Shown: positions 44,780 to 53,960 of the stretch, one piece after another | Position numbering within the stretch: the stretch's first letter is position 1 | Layout of the letters: every line of letters begins with the position of its first letter | Source of the DNA: an uncultured Flavobacteriaceae bacterium | Lineage (GTDB): Bacteria; Bacteroidota; Bacteroidia; Flavobacteriales; Flavobacteriaceae | NCBI GenBank assembly: GCA_947494205.1 | Contig: CANLUH010000004.1 | Location: 88,773 to 152,772 of the forward strand | Length of the DNA stretch: 64,000 nt | Reading direction: 5' to 3' | The notes under the pieces: generated by a model | The model's database searches: none | What the model saw: the letters and a program-made list of their open reading frames with translations, nothing else | What the model was told of the DNA's origin: nothing | Position numbers and translations under genes: made by a program

Positions 44780-46678
44780 ATGAGTGACATTTTAAAGCAT
44801 GAGTGCGGTATTGCAATGGTTAGACTACTAAAACCATTAGAATTCTATAAAGAAAAATACGGCAGCGCTTTTTACGGCGTAAATAAGATGTATCTATTAA
44901 TGGAAAAACAGCATAACCGTGGTCAAGACGGTGCTGGTTTTGCAAGTATAAAACTAGATACTAAACCTGGTGAACGTTATATAAGTAGAGTACGCTCTAT
45001 ACAACAACAACCAATACAAGATATTTTTGCTCAAATTAATGAGCGTATTAATAAAGAGCTTACAGAACATCCTGAGTATAATGATGATGTTGCTTTACAA
45101 AAAAAGAACATCCCTTATGTAGGGGAAGTTTTTTTAGGACACGTCCGTTATGGAACTTTTGGTAAAAATAGTGTAGAAAGTGTACACCCGTTTTTAAGAC
45201 AAAACAACTGGATGCACAGAAACCTTATTATGGCAGGTAACTTTAACATGACTAATGTTAAAGAGCTTTTTAAAAACTTAATAGATTTAGGACAACACCC
45301 TAAAGAATACACCGATACCATTACCATAATGGAAAAAATCGGCCATTTTTTAGATGATTCTGTTAGCAAAATCTATAAAAAACTTAAAAAAGAAGGCTAC
45401 AATAAAAATGAATGTTCTCCATTAATTGCTGAACGTTTAAATATTGCTAAAATATTAAAACGTGCTGCAAAAAACTGGGATGGTGGTTATGCTATGGCTG
45501 GTCTTTTAGGACATGGAGACTCTTTTGTACTTCGTGATCCAGCAGGCATTCGCCCAGCATACTATTATAAGGATGATGAAGTTGTGGTAATTGCATCGGA
45601 ACGTCCAGTAATACAGACCGTTTTTAATGTAGAATTTAAAGATGTTAAGGAACTAGATCCCGGACATGCTATTATTACAAAAAAATCTGGAGAAGTTTCT
45701 ATTAAAAAGATACTAGAACCTTTAGAGCGTAAAGCTTGTTCTTTCGAGCGTATTTATTTCTCTCGTGGTAGTGATGCTGAAATTTACCAAGAGCGTAAAA
45801 AACTAGGAAGATTATTAATGCCTGAGGTTTTAAAATCTATTGGTAACGATACTAAAAACACGGTTTTCTCATACATACCTAATACTGCTGAGACGTCTTT
45901 CTTCGGAATGATTGAAACTGTAGAAGAACACTTAAACGAAAAGAAAACTCAAGCTATTTTAGATGGCAATGGTAAGTTGAGTGCCGAAACAGTTATAGAT
46001 ATTTTATCTGAAAGACCAAGAATTGAAAAAATAGCCATTAAAGATGCTAAATTAAGAACCTTTATTACGGAAGATAGTAGTCGTGATGATTTAGTTGCAC
46101 ACGTTTACGATGTTACTTACGGCGTTATTAAACCTACCGATAATTTAGTAATTATAGACGATAGTATTGTTCGTGGAACAACACTTAAAAAGAGTATTAT
46201 AAAAATGATGGATAGATTACACCCTAAAAAGATTGTAGTTGTATCCTCTGCTCCACAAATTCGTTATCCAGATTGCTATGGTATAGACATGGCAAATCTA
46301 GAAACACTTGTTGCTTTTAATGCTGCATTAGCGCTATTAAAAGACAACAATAAATACAATTTAGTAGAAGAAGTTTATAAAAAATGTAAAGCACAAACCG
46401 AGTTAGAAGATAAAGACGTAAAAAACTTTGTAAAAGAAATTTACGATCAGTTTACTCCTGAACAAATTTCTAAAAAGATAGCTGTTTTGTTAAGTGACGA
46501 CACTGTAAATGCAGAAGTAGATATTATTTTCCAACCTGTAGAAAATTTACATAAAGCTTGTCCAGACAATTTAGGAGACTGGTATTTTACTGGAGATTAC
46601 CCTACAGTTGGAGGTAACAGAGTAGTAAATAGAGCATTTATTAATTTCTATGAAGGTAATAAAGAACGTGCTTATTAG
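44780..46678 (+). CDS. PurF-like amidophosphoribosyltransferase, long form
   Basis: The 632-residue protein has an N-terminal class II glutaminase domain whose nucleophile is C9 (HECGIAMV). An 8-residue leader would have to be removed, as in Bacillus PurF. The NRGQDGAGFA and GNFNMTN motifs are present, and the phosphoribosyltransferase site is VIIDDSIVRGTTLKKS. Typical PurF has 470-510 residues; extra segments occur near 60-105, at 185-225 and after 520. It makes 5-phosphoribosylamine if it works as PurF. Flavobacteria often also carry a standard purF elsewhere, so this may be a paralogue. A -7 box lies at 44714-44721. Confidence 0.88.
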   Translation: MSDILKHECGIAMVRLLKPLEFYKEKYGSAFYGVNKMYLLMEKQHNRGQDGAGFASIKLDTKPGERYISRVRSIQQQPIQDIFAQINERINKELTEHPEYNDDVALQKKNIPYVGEVFLGHVRYGTFGKNSVESVHPFLRQNNWMHRNLIMAGNFNMTNVKELFKNLIDLGQHPKEYTDTITIMEKIGHFLDDSVSKIYKKLKKEGYNKNECSPLIAERLNIAKILKRAAKNWDGGYAMAGLLGHGDSFVLRDPAGIRPAYYYKDDEVVVIASERPVIQTVFNVEFKDVKELDPGHAIITKKSGEVSIKKILEPLERKACSFERIYFSRGSDAEIYQERKKLGRLLMPEVLKSIGNDTKNTVFSYIPNTAETSFFGMIETVEEHLNEKKTQAILDGNGKLSAETVIDILSERPRIEKIAIKDAKLRTFITEDSSRDDLVAHVYDVTYGVIKPTDNLVIIDDSIVRGTTLKKSIIKMMDRLHPKKIVVVSSAPQIRYPDCYGIDMANLETLVAFNAALALLKDNNKYNLVEEVYKKCKAQTELEDKDVKNFVKEIYDQFTPEQISKKIAVLLSDDTVNAEVDIIFQPVENLHKACPDNLGDWYFTGDYPTVGGNRVVNRAFINFYEGNKERAY

Positions 46679-46707
46679 GCCTATTTAAAATTAAAATATA
46701 AAACTGA

Positions 46708-46738
46708 AGCTGGATAGTAAAATTATCCAGCTTTTTTT
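46708..46738 (+). terminator. Intrinsic terminator after the PurF-like gene
   Basis: GCTGGATA (46709-46716) pairs with TATCCAGC (46724-46731), followed by T7. It closes the PurF-like gene 30 bp after its stop, so the repeats downstream are outside that transcript. Confidence 0.85.
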
Positions 46739-46833
46739 ATTGTATTAATCTAATTATTAGAACACTAGTGAAATAGCATTTGTTTTAATCGCTTACAAAC
46801 AATAAATACAACTACATTACGTTGTATATAGTA

Positions 46834-46910
46834 TACCATAACATAAGTAGGTTAAGTCATGGTAGATTTGGGACAAAAAAGGTGAACTCTCGTTCACCTT
46901 TTTTATTTTT
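46834..46910 (+). ncRNA. Candidate small RNA, copy 1 of a tandem 77-bp element
   Basis: This 77-bp element is nearly identical to the copy 200 bp downstream, with one 1-base indel and one A/G change. It begins TACCAT, which pairs with ATGGTA at 46859-46864 to close a 19-base loop. A G-rich single strand and an A6 run come next, then a 7-bp GGTGAAC/GTTCACC hairpin extended by A/T pairs and ended by T6: an intrinsic terminator. Nothing upstream is read into it, because the PurF terminator lies before it. An 8-codon ORF (46859-46885) is embedded. I cannot name an RNA family; comparison with Rfam, including Flavo-1, would be decisive. Confidence 0.55.
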
Positions 46911-47022
46911 AATTTTTGCGTCTAATATAATCACTAAAAGGCGTTTAAGCTCACAGAAATACATTTAATCGAATTTTAAAACCTTTAATCTAAAAAAAGG
47001 TACATCTCAGCTATCTCTTAAG

Positions 47023-47030
47023 TATATTTG
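47023..47030 (+). promoter_or_regulatory. TAnnTTTG -7 box for RNA copy 2
   Basis: TATATTTG ends 4 bases before the start of the second repeat copy, at the spacing expected between a Bacteroidota -7 box and a transcription start. The equivalent position before copy 1 has only a degenerate TATATAG-like sequence. Confidence 0.55.
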
Positions 47031-47034
47031 AACT

Positions 47035-47110
47035 TACCATAACATAAGTAGGTTAAGTTCATGGTAGATTTGGGGCAAAAAAGGTGAACTCTCGTTCACC
47101 TTTTTTATTT
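47035..47110 (+). ncRNA. Candidate small RNA, copy 2 of the tandem element
   Basis: The sequence repeats copy 1 with an extra T in the loop and G for A at 47075. The same TACCAT/ATGGTA stem (47035-47040 with 47061-47066) and the same terminator hairpin are kept. A consensus -7 box lies 4 bases upstream, making this the better supported transcription unit of about 70 nt. The embedded micro-ORF (47061-47087) encodes the same eight residues as copy 1. The gap between the copies shares no obvious similarity with the sequence before copy 1, so only the transcribed part was kept. Confidence 0.6.
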
Positions 47111-47120
47111 TATAAAAAAC

Positions 47121-47149
47121 AAAAAAGCAGACTTTTTAAGTCTGCTTTT
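47121..47149 (-). terminator. Terminator after the superoxide dismutase gene
   Basis: AAAAGCAGACTT (47123-47134) pairs with AAGTCTGCTTTT (47138-47149) with a 3-base loop. The A-run gives a U-run on the minus strand. It lies 34 bp after the sod stop. Confidence 0.8.
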
Positions 47150-47182
47150 ATTGTATATAGAGTAAGTAGTTATTAATAAAGC

Positions 47183-47791
47183 TTACTTGGCTTCAGCATA
47201 ACGTCTTTCTACTTCATTCCAGTTAATAACATTAAAAAATGCATTAATATAATCTGGTCTTCTGTTTTGGTAATTTAAGTAATATGCATGCTCCCATACA
47301 TCTAATCCTAAAATTGGTGTTCCTCCACAAGTTACACCTGGCATTAATGGGTTGTCTTGGTTTGGCGTAGAACAAACTTCTACTTTACCTCCTTTATGTA
47401 CACATAACCAAGCCCATCCAGAACCAAATTGTGTAGCTGCAGCTTTACTAAAAGCATCTTTAAAAGCATCTACAGATCCGTAAGCAGCTTCAATAGCATC
47501 TTTTAACTCTCCAGACAAACGTCCTTTTCCTTCAGGGTTCATAACTTCCCAAAATAATGAGTGATTATAAAAACCACCTCCATTATTTCTTACGCCTTTA
47601 TTATCCATATCTAGGTTAGTAAGGATATCTTCAATAGATTTCCCTTCTAAATCGGTCCCTTCAATAGCAGCATTTAATTTTGTTGTGTAACCGTTATGAT
47701 GTTTAGAGTAATGTATTTCCATAGTACGAGCATCGATATTTGGTTCTAATGCATCATACGCGTATTTTAATTTTGGTAATTCAAAAGCCAT
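47183..47791 (-). CDS. sodA: Superoxide dismutase, Fe/Mn family, Mn-type features
   Basis: The 202-residue cytosolic enzyme converts superoxide to peroxide and oxygen. Metal ligands are visible in [15 protein letters not shown], and the [19 protein letters not shown] motif. [10 protein letters not shown] and the NQDNPL segment match Mn-type enzymes, where the outer-sphere Gln comes from the NQD position. Metal choice is inferred. A CAAATTTA box (TAAATTTG on the minus strand) at 47826-47833 is a likely -7 element. The twin RNA candidates lie past its terminator. Confidence 0.96.
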   Translation of the reverse strand: MAFELPKLKYAYDALEPNIDARTMEIHYSKHHNGYTTKLNAAIEGTDLEGKSIEDILTNLDMDNKGVRNNGGGFYNHSLFWEVMNPEGKGRLSGELKDAIEAAYGSVDAFKDAFSKAAATQFGSGWAWLCVHKGGKVEVCSTPNQDNPLMPGVTCGGTPILGLDVWEHAYYLNYQNRRPDYINAFFNVINWNEVERRYAEAK

Positions 47792-47914
47792 AATTTAAAA
47801 TTTTATGTTGTTAAATAAATTTAATCAAATTTACGCATAAAAGACCTTAATAAAAAATAATAAATAGTTATGAAATCATTGATTGTTTTTATCTTGTTCA
47901 AAATTTAAATTAGC

Positions 47915-50900
47915 ATGTCCAAAGATCATTCTTTTAGTGTTTACGATGCTTCTGCTGGAAGTGGAAAAACCTTTACGCTTGTAAAAGAATATCTTAAAAT
48001 ACTGTTAGCTTCAAATCGTAAAGAACAGTTTAAACATATTTTAGCAATAACATTTACCAATAAAGCTGTTGGTGAAATGAAATCACGTATTCTAGAAATG
48101 CTAACGTTATTCTCGGAAGAGAATATCTCAAGAACCCCGAGTATGTTTACTGCTATTTGCGAAGAGTTACCCATAGAACCTAAAGCATTACATACTAGAT
48201 CTAAAACAATTCTTAATAGCATACTACATAATTATGCAGCATTCGATATTTCTACTATAGATGGTTTTAACCATAGATTAATACGCACCTTTGCACACGA
48301 TTTAAAATTGCCTTTAAATTTTGAAGTTGAATTAGATGTTAACGCCCTACTAAGTGAAGCTGTAGATAGCTTAATTGCAAAAGCGGGAAGCGATGAAACG
48401 TTAACCAAAGTTTTAATTGACTTTGCATTAGAAAAAGCAGATGATGATAAAAGCTGGGATGTATCTAGAGACTTTAATGCTATTGCTTCGCTTTTAATTA
48501 ATGAAAACGATTTACACTATGTAAAAACGTTAGAAGATAAAACACTCGACGATTTTAAAGACTTAAAACAGCACTTAACAAAACAAATTGAAACAGCCGA
48601 ACAAACGGTAATTAAAACAGCCGATAAAGTATTACAACTTATTTTAGATAACGGCTTAGAGTTTTCAGATTTTTCTAGAGGGACACTTCCTAATCATTTT
48701 AAAAAAGCAAAAGATCTTAATTTCTTTGGTTTGTATTCTAATCAATTAGAACAGAATATTAATGATGGTGTAAAGATTTACAATAAAACATTAGACGCTT
48801 CAAAAGCCAGTACCATAGATAGTATTCTACCACAAATAGGCAATTATTATAAAGACACAAAGTCAGCCGTTTTTCATCTTAAATTTTTAAAAGCTTTTTA
48901 TAAAAATATTACACCTTTATCTGTCTTAAATGCTATTAATAAGGAGTTAAATACCATTAAGATAGATCAAAACAAAATGCTGATTTCAGAATTCAATAGC
49001 ATTATTAGCGATGAAATAAAAGACCAACCTACTCCTTTTATATATGAACGTATGGGAGAGAAATTTCGTCACTACTTTATAGACGAGTTTCAGGATACCT
49101 CACAAATGCAATGGGAGAATTTAATTCCGTTAATAGACAATACACTTATAGGAGAAAATTTAAAAGGAGAAAAAGGAACTGCTATGTTAGTGGGAGACCC
49201 TAAACAAGCCATTTATAGATGGCGTGGCGGAAAGGCTGAACAATTTATAGACTTAAGTAATGGGGATAGTCCTTTTTATATTAGCCCCAATAATGTAAGA
49301 TTAGAAAGTAACTATAGGAGTTTTGAAAACATAGTGACCTTTAATAATAACTTTTTCGAATATTTATCTACTGTAGCATTTAATAATACCGATTATGCTA
49401 CACTTTATAAAAATGCTGGACAGAAACTATTTCTAGAAGACAAAGGCTATGTCGATTTAAATTTCATAGATTTTGAAAAAGATGATGATACAAACGAAGT
49501 CTATTCGCAGCAAGTATTAAATACCATACAATCCTGTTTAGAAAAAGGCTACGAGCTAAAAGATATTTGTATACTGGTAAGGAAGAAAAAAGAAGGTATT
49601 GCCATAGCAGAATTTTTAAGTAATGAAGGCTTAAAAATAACATCTTCGGAAACCATGCTAATTAATAACTCTCCAGAAGTTCGCTTTACAAACAGCATCC
49701 TAAGTTTGTTATTAAACCCAAAAGATAAAGACGCTAAAATTTATATTTTAGATTATTTGGCTGATACTTATACTATAAAAGACAAACACGATTATTTTAA
49801 AAATCATATTGATTTAGAATTATATGAGTTGTTTGAAAGTTTTAAGCAATTCGATATTAACATCAATCCCAAAACACTTATACAAGAACCTTTATACGAT
49901 GTTGCAGAAACTGTTGTTAGAGTTTTTAAACTTGTAAAACAGTCTAATGCTTATATTCAATTTTATTTAGATATTGTTTTAGAGTATTCACAAAAACACA
50001 TTTCAGATGCCTTAGGTTTTCTAGAGTATTTCAATAAAAAGAAAGACAGTTTAAGTATTGTATCACCACAAAATCAAAATGCTGTACAAATAATGACCAT
50101 TCATAAATCTAAAGGTTTAGAATTTCCTGTAGTTATATTTCCATACGCTCAGTTAGATATTTATAACGAAATAGACCCTAAAGAATGGTATAAAATTAAT
50201 AAAGAGACATACAACGGTTTTTCGTACACCTTACTTAACTACAGTAAAGATTTTGAGAACTATGATGATGAAGGACAACGCATCTACGAAAAACATCAAG
50301 CAGAGCTAGAACTCGATAATTTAAATTTATTATACGTTGCCTTAACAAGACCCGTTGAACAATTATATATCATTGGAAAAAAAGACATTAATAAAAAAGG
50401 AGACGTTAATGCAAAAACCTATTCAGGATTATTAATTAATTATTTAATACAAATAGGGGAATGGCAAGAAGGGCAATTGCATTATAATTTTGGAAATCCG
50501 CAGCGTGTTAAACAAGAAGCTAACAACAATAATAATACTATTGAGCAGACAGAATTTATTACAACTGCAAAGCAAGATCATAATATAAAGGTCATTTCAA
50601 ACTCTGGATATCTTTGGGATACCGAACAGCAAAATGCCATAGAAAAAGGAAATCTTATTCACGATATTATGGCAGATATTAAAACAAAAAATGATATCGA
50701 TTTTGTAATTAACGATTTCATTAGTTCTGGCATTATAAATACTACCCAAGCAGAAGCTCTTAAAATTACTATACTACAAATAGTAAATCATCCAGAACTT
50801 AAAAATTATTTTGAAGAAACACATACCATATATAACGAACGAGATATCATAACTAAAGCAGGTAAAATTTTAAGACCAGACCGCTTAGTAATAAATACTA

Positions 50901-51061
50901 AAAACCAAGCAGTAATAATAGATTATAAAACAGGATTACACAACCCAAAATATCAGCATCAATTACAAGATTACCAAGACGTTCTAGAAGATATAGGACT
51001 AATTGTTATAGATAAGGTTTTAATCTATATAAATGAAAACATTAAAATACTTAACTATTAA
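47915..51061 (+). CDS. AddA-like UvrD-type helicase-nuclease
   Basis: The 1048-residue protein is an SF1A helicase of the RecB/AddA type. Walker A is at residues 12-19 (ASAGSGKT). Further motifs are AITFTNKAVGEMKSR, FIDEFQDTS, MLVGDPKQAIYRWRGG, SNYRS, IMTIHKSKGLEFPVVI and LLYVALTRP. A C-terminal PD-(D/E)XK nuclease is seen in RPDRLVINTKN and VIIDYKTG. It should unwind and cut double-strand DNA ends for recombination repair. The likely partner, an AddB-like nuclease, is encoded at 53961, with kbl and an ompA gene in between. Confidence 0.92.
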   Translation: MSKDHSFSVYDASAGSGKTFTLVKEYLKILLASNRKEQFKHILAITFTNKAVGEMKSRILEMLTLFSEENISRTPSMFTAICEELPIEPKALHTRSKTILNSILHNYAAFDISTIDGFNHRLIRTFAHDLKLPLNFEVELDVNALLSEAVDSLIAKAGSDETLTKVLIDFALEKADDDKSWDVSRDFNAIASLLINENDLHYVKTLEDKTLDDFKDLKQHLTKQIETAEQTVIKTADKVLQLILDNGLEFSDFSRGTLPNHFKKAKDLNFFGLYSNQLEQNINDGVKIYNKTLDASKASTIDSILPQIGNYYKDTKSAVFHLKFLKAFYKNITPLSVLNAINKELNTIKIDQNKMLISEFNSIISDEIKDQPTPFIYERMGEKFRHYFIDEFQDTSQMQWENLIPLIDNTLIGENLKGEKGTAMLVGDPKQAIYRWRGGKAEQFIDLSNGDSPFYISPNNVRLESNYRSFENIVTFNNNFFEYLSTVAFNNTDYATLYKNAGQKLFLEDKGYVDLNFIDFEKDDDTNEVYSQQVLNTIQSCLEKGYELKDICILVRKKKEGIAIAEFLSNEGLKITSSETMLINNSPEVRFTNSILSLLLNPKDKDAKIYILDYLADTYTIKDKHDYFKNHIDLELYELFESFKQFDININPKTLIQEPLYDVAETVVRVFKLVKQSNAYIQFYLDIVLEYSQKHISDALGFLEYFNKKKDSLSIVSPQNQNAVQIMTIHKSKGLEFPVVIFPYAQLDIYNEIDPKEWYKINKETYNGFSYTLLNYSKDFENYDDEGQRIYEKHQAELELDNLNLLYVALTRPVEQLYIIGKKDINKKGDVNAKTYSGLLINYLIQIGEWQEGQLHYNFGNPQRVKQEANNNNNTIEQTEFITTAKQDHNIKVISNSGYLWDTEQQNAIEKGNLIHDIMADIKTKNDIDFVINDFISSGIINTTQAEALKITILQIVNHPELKNYFEETHTIYNERDIITKAGKILRPDRLVINTKNQAVIIDYKTGLHNPKYQHQLQDYQDVLEDIGLIVIDKVLIYINENIKILNY

Positions 51062-51135
51062 GGATAGTATTTTAAAGGTGAAAAGTTTTAATAACTAAAA
51101 CAAAACATATTAAATTTGCATAAAAACAACACACT

Positions 51136-52329
51136 ATGTACGGCAATATAAAAGAGCACTTACAAAACGAAATTCAAACCATAAAAGATAACGGACTTTT
51201 TAAAGAAGAACGTATTATTACCTCTCCACAAGGTGCAGAGATAACATTAACAACAGGACAAACTGTTTTAAACTTTTGCGCCAACAACTATTTAGGCCTA
51301 TCCTCTCACCCAGAAGTTATTAAAGCAGCACAAGACGCAATGGATACGCATGGCTTCGGAATGTCTTCAGTACGTTTTATTTGTGGAACACAAGACATCC
51401 ATAAAGAACTAGAGCAAAAAATAGCTGATTTCTATGGTACAGAAGATACTATATTATATGCTGCTGCTTTTGATGCTAACGGTGGTGTTTTTGAACCATT
51501 ATTAGGAAAAGAAGATGCTATAATTTCAGACTCTTTAAACCATGCCTCTATAATAGATGGTGTGCGTTTATGTAAAGCAGCACGTTATCGTTATGCTAAT
51601 AATAACATGGAAGAGTTAGAAGCTAGACTAATAGAGGCTAACGAAAACGGAGCACGTTTTAAAATTATAGTAACAGACGGTGTCTTTTCTATGGATGGTA
51701 TAGTTGCCTCTCTAGATAAGATTTGTGATTTAGCAGATAAGTACGATGCATTGGTAATGATAGATGAATGTCATGCTACAGGTTTTATAGGTAAAACCGG
51801 TCGTGGTACATTAGAAGAAAAAGGTGTTTTAGGAAGAATAGATATTATTACTGGAACATTAGGTAAAGCTATGGGAGGAGCCATGGGAGGTTACACAACT
51901 GCAAAAAAAGAAGTTATAGAAATATTACGTCAACGTTCTAGACCTTATTTATTTTCTAATTCTTTAGCACCTGCAATAGTTGGAGCATCAATAAAAGTAT
52001 TCGACATGCTAGCTAACGATACTACATTGAGAGACAAATTAGAATCTAATACAGATTACTTTAAAAAAGGTATGAAAGCAGCAGGTTTTGATATTGTAGA
52101 CGGAGATTCTGCCATTGTACCAGTAATGCTATACGACGCTAAACTTTCTCAAACTATGGCAAACATGTTATTAGACGAGGGGATTTATGTTATAGGATTC
52201 TTCTATCCTGTTGTTCCAAAAGATAAAGCAAGAATACGTGTTCAGCTCTCAGCCGCTCACGAAAAAGAGCATCTTGACAAGGCAATAGCAGCATTTACTA
52301 AGGTCGGTAAAGTATTAAATATTATTTAA
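51136..52329 (+). CDS. kbl: Glycine C-acetyltransferase (2-amino-3-ketobutyrate CoA ligase)
   Basis: The 397-residue PLP enzyme of the alpha-oxoamine synthase family completes threonine breakdown to glycine and acetyl-CoA. K244 in [13 protein letters not shown] binds PLP, and [16 protein letters not shown] and [15 protein letters not shown] are typical of Kbl. Length matches E. coli Kbl (398). No tdh gene is nearby. A TAAATTTG box at 51111-51118 sits 17 bp before the start, so the transcript would have a very short leader and need not depend on the helicase gene upstream. Confidence 0.95.
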   Translation: MYGNIKEHLQNEIQTIKDNGLFKEERIITSPQGAEITLTTGQTVLNFCANNYLGLSSHPEVIKAAQDAMDTHGFGMSSVRFICGTQDIHKELEQKIADFYGTEDTILYAAAFDANGGVFEPLLGKEDAIISDSLNHASIIDGVRLCKAARYRYANNNMEELEARLIEANENGARFKIIVTDGVFSMDGIVASLDKICDLADKYDALVMIDECHATGFIGKTGRGTLEEKGVLGRIDIITGTLGKAMGGAMGGYTTAKKEVIEILRQRSRPYLFSNSLAPAIVGASIKVFDMLANDTTLRDKLESNTDYFKKGMKAAGFDIVDGDSAIVPVMLYDAKLSQTMANMLLDEGIYVIGFFYPVVPKDKARIRVQLSAAHEKEHLDKAIAAFTKVGKVLNII

Positions 52330-52452
52330 AACCATTCCATTATAAGCTACAAATAGTAGCTATAACCAATATTTTTATATATTTGTCTTTGTTAATAATG
52401 TTTAACAACTTATTTTTGCTCTAATTAACACTTAAAAATTAAATTTTTGAAT

Positions 52453-53886
52453 ATGAAAAATCTTAGCAGATTATTATTCGCACTAGTACTTATAGTAAGT
52501 TTTAGTAATGTGAATGCACAAAACCAAGATAACCCATGGGCTATTGAATTCGGAATGAATGCCGTAGACGTACACCCTGTTGGTGAGGATGCTCCTCAAG
52601 GAGAAATCTTCGATGAATTCTTTAACGCAAAAGACCACTGGAATATTCTTCCATCATTATCTACAATAAATGTAGCTAAATACATTGGACATAACTTTAC
52701 TGTGTCTGTTGGAGGATCTATTAATAAAATTGAAAAATGGGGTCAAAGACCAGGACCTACAGGAGATATTAACGTAGCTGTTGCAGATTTAGATTACTAT
52801 GCATTAGACGGACGTATTTCTTATAGCTTAGCTAGCCTAATCAAATCTAAAAAGTTCGATCCATCTATCGGTATTGGTGGTGGTTACACTTGGATTGAAG
52901 AAGGACCATTTAATGATAACGGAGCTGGAAACAGAAGTAACTTAGGAGCTGGAACTATAAATGGTTCTTTAGGTTTAACATATTGGTTTACTGATAATGT
53001 TGGTCTTTACGCTCGTTCTACTTACAAGCACGCTTTCTCTGATGACGGTGTTAAGCACTTCCAACATGCAGCAGGTTTCTCTATAAGATTTGGAGGAAAA
53101 GATACTGATGGTGATGGTGTATTCGATAAGAATGATGCTTGTGTTGACGTATTTGGTTTAGAAGCTTTCAACGGATGTCCTGATACAGATGGTGACGGAA
53201 TCGAAGATAGTAAAGATAGCTGTCCTAACGTAGCAGGTTTACCTGAGTACAATGGATGTCCTGATACAGATGGTGATGGTGTTGTAGATGCTAGCGATAA
53301 ATGTCCTACAGTAAAAGGTCTTAAGGCTTTAGCTGGATGTCCAGATGCTGATAACGATGGTGTTGCTGATGGAGATGACAAATGTGTTAACGAAGCTGGT
53401 CCAGCTGCAAACAACGGATGCCCTTGGCCAGATACTGATGGTGACGGTGTATTAGACAAAGACGATAAGTGTGTTAACGAAGCTGGTACTGTTGCTAACA
53501 ACGGATGTCCTGAAGTTGTTGAACCAACTGCTGAAGTTATCAAAACTTTAAACTCTTACGCTGAAACTATTAAGTTTGCTACTGGAAAATCTTCTTTCAA
53601 AGATGAAACTTACCCAGTATTACAAGCTATTACAGGAATCTTAAAAGATTACCCTAAATCTAACTTTACAATAGAAGGTCACACTGATAGTGTAGGTAGC
53701 AAAACTACAAACCAGAGATTATCTGATTCTAGAGCTAACGCTGTAATGGGGTACTTAGTACAAAACGGTATAGACTCTAACAGATTAACTGCAATTGGAT
53801 TTGGTGAAGACTATCCAAAAGCTAGCAACAAAACTAAAGCTGGAAGAAAAGAAAACAGACGTGTTGAAGTAAAACTTAAGAAATAA
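52453..53886 (+). CDS. OmpA-family outer-membrane porin with thrombospondin type 3 repeats
   Basis: The 477-residue protein has a signal peptide (ending VNAQ) and an eight-strand barrel at about 20-215. Calcium-binding TSP3 repeats (DTDGDG units with CP pairs) lie at about 217-355, and an OmpA C-terminal domain at about 365-477 (IEGHTDSVGSKTTNQRLSDSRA). This is the OprF/Omp40-41-like abundant porin of Bacteroidota. ATG 52453 is used; the in-frame TTG two codons upstream is not. A TATATTTG box at 52378-52385 gives a leader of about 60 bases. It interrupts the addA/addB-like pair and has its own terminator. Confidence 0.95.
   Translation: MKNLSRLLFALVLIVSFSNVNAQNQDNPWAIEFGMNAVDVHPVGEDAPQGEIFDEFFNAKDHWNILPSLSTINVAKYIGHNFTVSVGGSINKIEKWGQRPGPTGDINVAVADLDYYALDGRISYSLASLIKSKKFDPSIGIGGGYTWIEEGPFNDNGAGNRSNLGAGTINGSLGLTYWFTDNVGLYARSTYKHAFSDDGVKHFQHAAGFSIRFGGKDTDGDGVFDKNDACVDVFGLEAFNGCPDTDGDGIEDSKDSCPNVAGLPEYNGCPDTDGDGVVDASDKCPTVKGLKALAGCPDADNDGVADGDDKCVNEAGPAANNGCPWPDTDGDGVLDKDDKCVNEAGTVANNGCPEVVEPTAEVIKTLNSYAETIKFATGKSSFKDETYPVLQAITGILKDYPKSNFTIEGHTDSVGSKTTNQRLSDSRANAVMGYLVQNGIDSNRLTAIGFGEDYPKASNKTKAGRKENRRVEVKLKK
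53101..53512 (+). repeat. TSP3 calcium-binding repeat array inside the OmpA gene
   Basis: Five to six units of about 22-27 codons each contain D(T/A)DxDGVxDxxDxC and end near NGCP. DNA identity between units is moderate. It is a coding repeat, not a CRISPR or VNTR. Confidence 0.85.
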
Positions 53887-53916
53887 GCTTTACAACAAAC
53901 ACTTAAAATAAGTTAC

Positions 53917-53949
53917 AAAAAACGCTTCGGTTAACCGAAGCGTTTTTTT
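53917..53949 (+). terminator. Intrinsic terminator after the OmpA porin gene
   Basis: ACGCTTCGGT pairs with ACCGAAGCGT around a TA centre, with an A-run before and T7 after. It ends only 12 bp before the addB-like start, so that gene either depends on readthrough or has a promoter inside this short stretch. Confidence 0.85.
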
Positions 53950-53960
53950 ATTTTTATACA

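Noticed and set aside
46834..47110. Direct repeats as CRISPR, IS ends or attachment sites
   Set aside because: Only two copies, no Cas or transposase genes and no target duplication; each copy ends in a transcription terminator.
53022..53543. Minus-strand Ser/Pro/Thr-rich ORF
   Set aside because: Antisense of the TSP3 repeats in the OmpA porin; the repetitive look is inherited.
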